This document shows positions 16,112 through 17,532 of a stretch of DNA of 17,532 nt, in pieces. The translations under genes and the position numbers were made by a program. Source of the stretch: Bacteroidota bacterium (lineage in GTDB: Bacteria > Bacteroidota > Bacteroidia > Bacteroidales > Prolixibacteraceae); assembly GCA_023393265.1 (NCBI GenBank), contig JAEWME010000324.1, positions 1 through 17,532 on the forward strand, given 5' to 3'. The notes under the pieces were generated by a model, which worked only from the letters and a program-made list of their open reading frames with translations, searched no databases and was not told the DNA's origin. How positions within the stretch are numbered: the stretch's first letter is position 1; every line of letters begins with the position of its first letter.

Positions 16112-17532
16112 TTAGAATGTTACCTGAAGCCCAAGGTTAAATGATCTTGCACTTGGATATGAGTCCATATCGACACCGCGGCGCGACACATCGCTACCGA
16201 AAGTGTTGACATCCGGGTCGTACCAGCGATATTTAGTAATGGTAAACAGGTTGTTTACAGCAAAGGTCAGATTTACAGCTTCAATTTCCTTTATGGGATT
16301 GTTAATCCGATAGGCAAAGGTTAAATTCTTCATTCTAAGATATGAACCGTCTTCGACATATCTGTCTGAAGCTTTCAGGCTACGGGTGTATGTTGCATCG
16401 GCTCTCGGAAACTTAGCGTTCTCGCGGTTTGTTTCGGTCCATCTGGTGTCCCACACAAACTTTGGCATATTGGTCGTCGAGGCCATATCGTAGTTTTTCA
16501 AATTCACATTCAGGATGTCGTTGCCTTGTGTTCCCTGCAAGAAGAAACTCAATGTAAAATCTTTGTATGTAATAGCATTGGTTATACCATACGTAAAATC
16601 AGGATTCGTATTCCCAATAATGGTTTTATCCCTGTCATCAATGACACCATCGGCGTGATTATCTTTGTACTTAATCTGCCCGATCATGCTTTTGATTTTG
16701 GCATCGGTTTCGTTTTTGTACAATGGATTTGCCCTTACTTCTGCTTCATTGTCAAAATATCCGTCTTCCTGATAACCATAAATGACTCCGATTGGCTCGC
16801 CATTTCTACGCAGGAACATACTCTCGAGGCCCCATGCTACATCGGAAAACTGGTCTGCATTTAGGCCTCCAATTTTGTTCCGGTTGATTGAAATATTAGC
16901 GTTAAGTCTCCATGTTAAATCAGCTTTGTCAATAATTACAAAGTCTCCTGCAACTTCAAGACCTTTGTTTTCAACATCTCCGTAGTTTGTTGCAATCTCC
17001 TGAAAACCGGTGCTCATCGGGATATAAGCATATTGCAACAGATCTCTTGTTTTTTTCTGATAGACATCGAAAACGAAATTTATCCGACTTTTCACAAAAC
17101 TTACATCCAAGCCCGCATTGTACTGATCGGTTGTTTCCCATTTCAGGTTTGGACTGGCAGGTCCACCCCAGCGATCTTCGCCAAGTCCTGTCGTAAGTGT
17201 TCCATTAATTGGATATTGCTGCACAGTCATTCTTGACCTGGTTGCATAAGCATTAACACCCTGATTACCAGTTTGACCGTAACTTAATCTAAGCTTTAAG
17301 TTATCAAATAGGCCCAAACTTTTGATAAAACTTTCTTCGGACAACCGCCAGGCAAGAGCTCCTGAAGCAAAATTAGACCAACGGTTGTTTGCTAAGCGAC
17401 TCGATCCATCACGACGGAAAGATGCCGTAAATAAATAGCGATCGAGTAATATATAATTCATTCTTCCCAGATATGACATCAGCGAAGTTTTCCCCTTGCT
17501 TGATGAATTTGGGTCCTGAATAAGCGCAGCAC
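16112..17532 (-). CDS. SusC-family TonB-dependent transporter, C-terminal part, cut by window edge
   Basis: The frame is open to the window edge and encodes the last 472 residues of a SusC/RagA outer membrane transporter. An internal ATG at 17479 is not the true start: in-frame coding continues upstream of it (AALIQDPNSSSKGKTSL). Full-length SusC proteins are about 1000 residues, so the signal peptide, carboxypeptidase-like domain, TonB box and plug lie outside. Family hallmarks visible are TASFRRDGSSRL, LKLRLSYGQTGNQG, the repeated beta-barrel strands and the C-terminal strand ending NLGLQVTF with a terminal phenylalanine needed for barrel assembly. It imports oligosaccharides into the periplasm using TonB energy, in complex with the SusD encoded next. 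Its promoter and any upstream PUL genes are outside the window. Confidence 0.96.
   Translation of the reverse strand, partial: AALIQDPNSSSKGKTSLMSYLGRMNYILLDRYLFTASFRRDGSSRLANNRWSNFASGALAWRLSEESFIKSLGLFDNLKLRLSYGQTGNQGVNAYATRSRMTVQQYPINGTLTTGLGEDRWGGPASPNLKWETTDQYNAGLDVSFVKSRINFVFDVYQKKTRDLLQYAYIPMSTGFQEIATNYGDVENKGLEVAGDFVIIDKADLTWRLNANISINRNKIGGLNADQFSDVAWGLESMFLRRNGEPIGVIYGYQEDGYFDNEAEVRANPLYKNETDAKIKSMIGQIKYKDNHADGVIDDRDKTIIGNTNPDFTYGITNAITYKDFTLSFFLQGTQGNDILNVNLKNYDMASTTNMPKFVWDTRWTETNRENAKFPRADATYTRSLKASDRYVEDGSYLRMKNLTFAYRINNPIKEIEAVNLTFAVNNLFTITKYRWYDPDVNTFGSDVSRRGVDMDSYPSARSFNLGLQVTF

Noticed and set aside
16112..17479. A complete 455-residue gene starting at 17479
   Set aside because: The coding frame continues upstream to the window edge with SusC-like sequence, and a SusC protein of 455 residues would lack its plug and signal peptide. 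It is a partial gene, not a short one.

Overview
The window is a stretch of a Bacteroidota chromosome. The evidence is a SusC/SusD pair, an IPT/TIG surface glycan-binding lipoprotein, a propeller-type sensor of the hybrid two-component kind, secreted enzymes with Sec, Tat or lipoprotein signals, and AT-rich gaps. I would guess an environmental Bacteroidales/Marinilabiliales-type organism, but the genus cannot be fixed from the sequence. All twelve recognisable genes lie on the minus strand, so the window reads from right to left. There are no tRNAs, rRNAs, insertion sequences or CRISPR arrays.

The layout is a polysaccharide utilisation locus (PUL) in three blocks. Block 1 (17532 to 13205) is uptake and binding: the C-terminal part of a SusC TonB-dependent transporter cut by the window edge, a SusD lipoprotein, and a lipoprotein with IPT/TIG repeats and a C-terminal glycan-binding module. 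A perfect 14-bp hairpin (13133-13164) follows. Block 2 (13032 to 10991) is a Tat-exported DUF4434-like TIM-barrel protein plus a stand-alone secreted beta-propeller that resembles the sensor half of a two-component regulator. A cluster of three strong hairpins (10884-10978) follows. Block 3 (10827 to 1440) is a tight seven-gene enzyme cassette: GH27 with NPCBM, a second Tat DUF4434-like protein, a sialate-O-acetylesterase-like esterase, a metallophosphoesterase, a third DUF4434-like protein (lipoprotein with C-terminal FnIII), a glycerophosphodiester phosphodiesterase, and a secreted ADP-ribosylglycohydrolase-fold protein. A rho-independent terminator at 1342-1375 closes it. After a gap comes the N-terminal sensor part of a regulator (1009 to 1, cut by the edge), probably the HTCS that controls the locus.

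The genes suggest capture of an alpha-galactosylated, acylated and possibly phosphodiester-containing glycan at the surface. SusCD would import it, and periplasmic enzymes would remove alpha-galactose (GH27), acyl groups (esterase) and phosphodiester/phosphate groups (GDPD and metallophosphoesterase). No recognised backbone-cleaving glycosidase is visible. The three DUF4434-like proteins, which share a carboxylate pair at the positions expected for clan GH-A, are the best candidates for the unassigned glycosidase activity and the most interesting part of the window.
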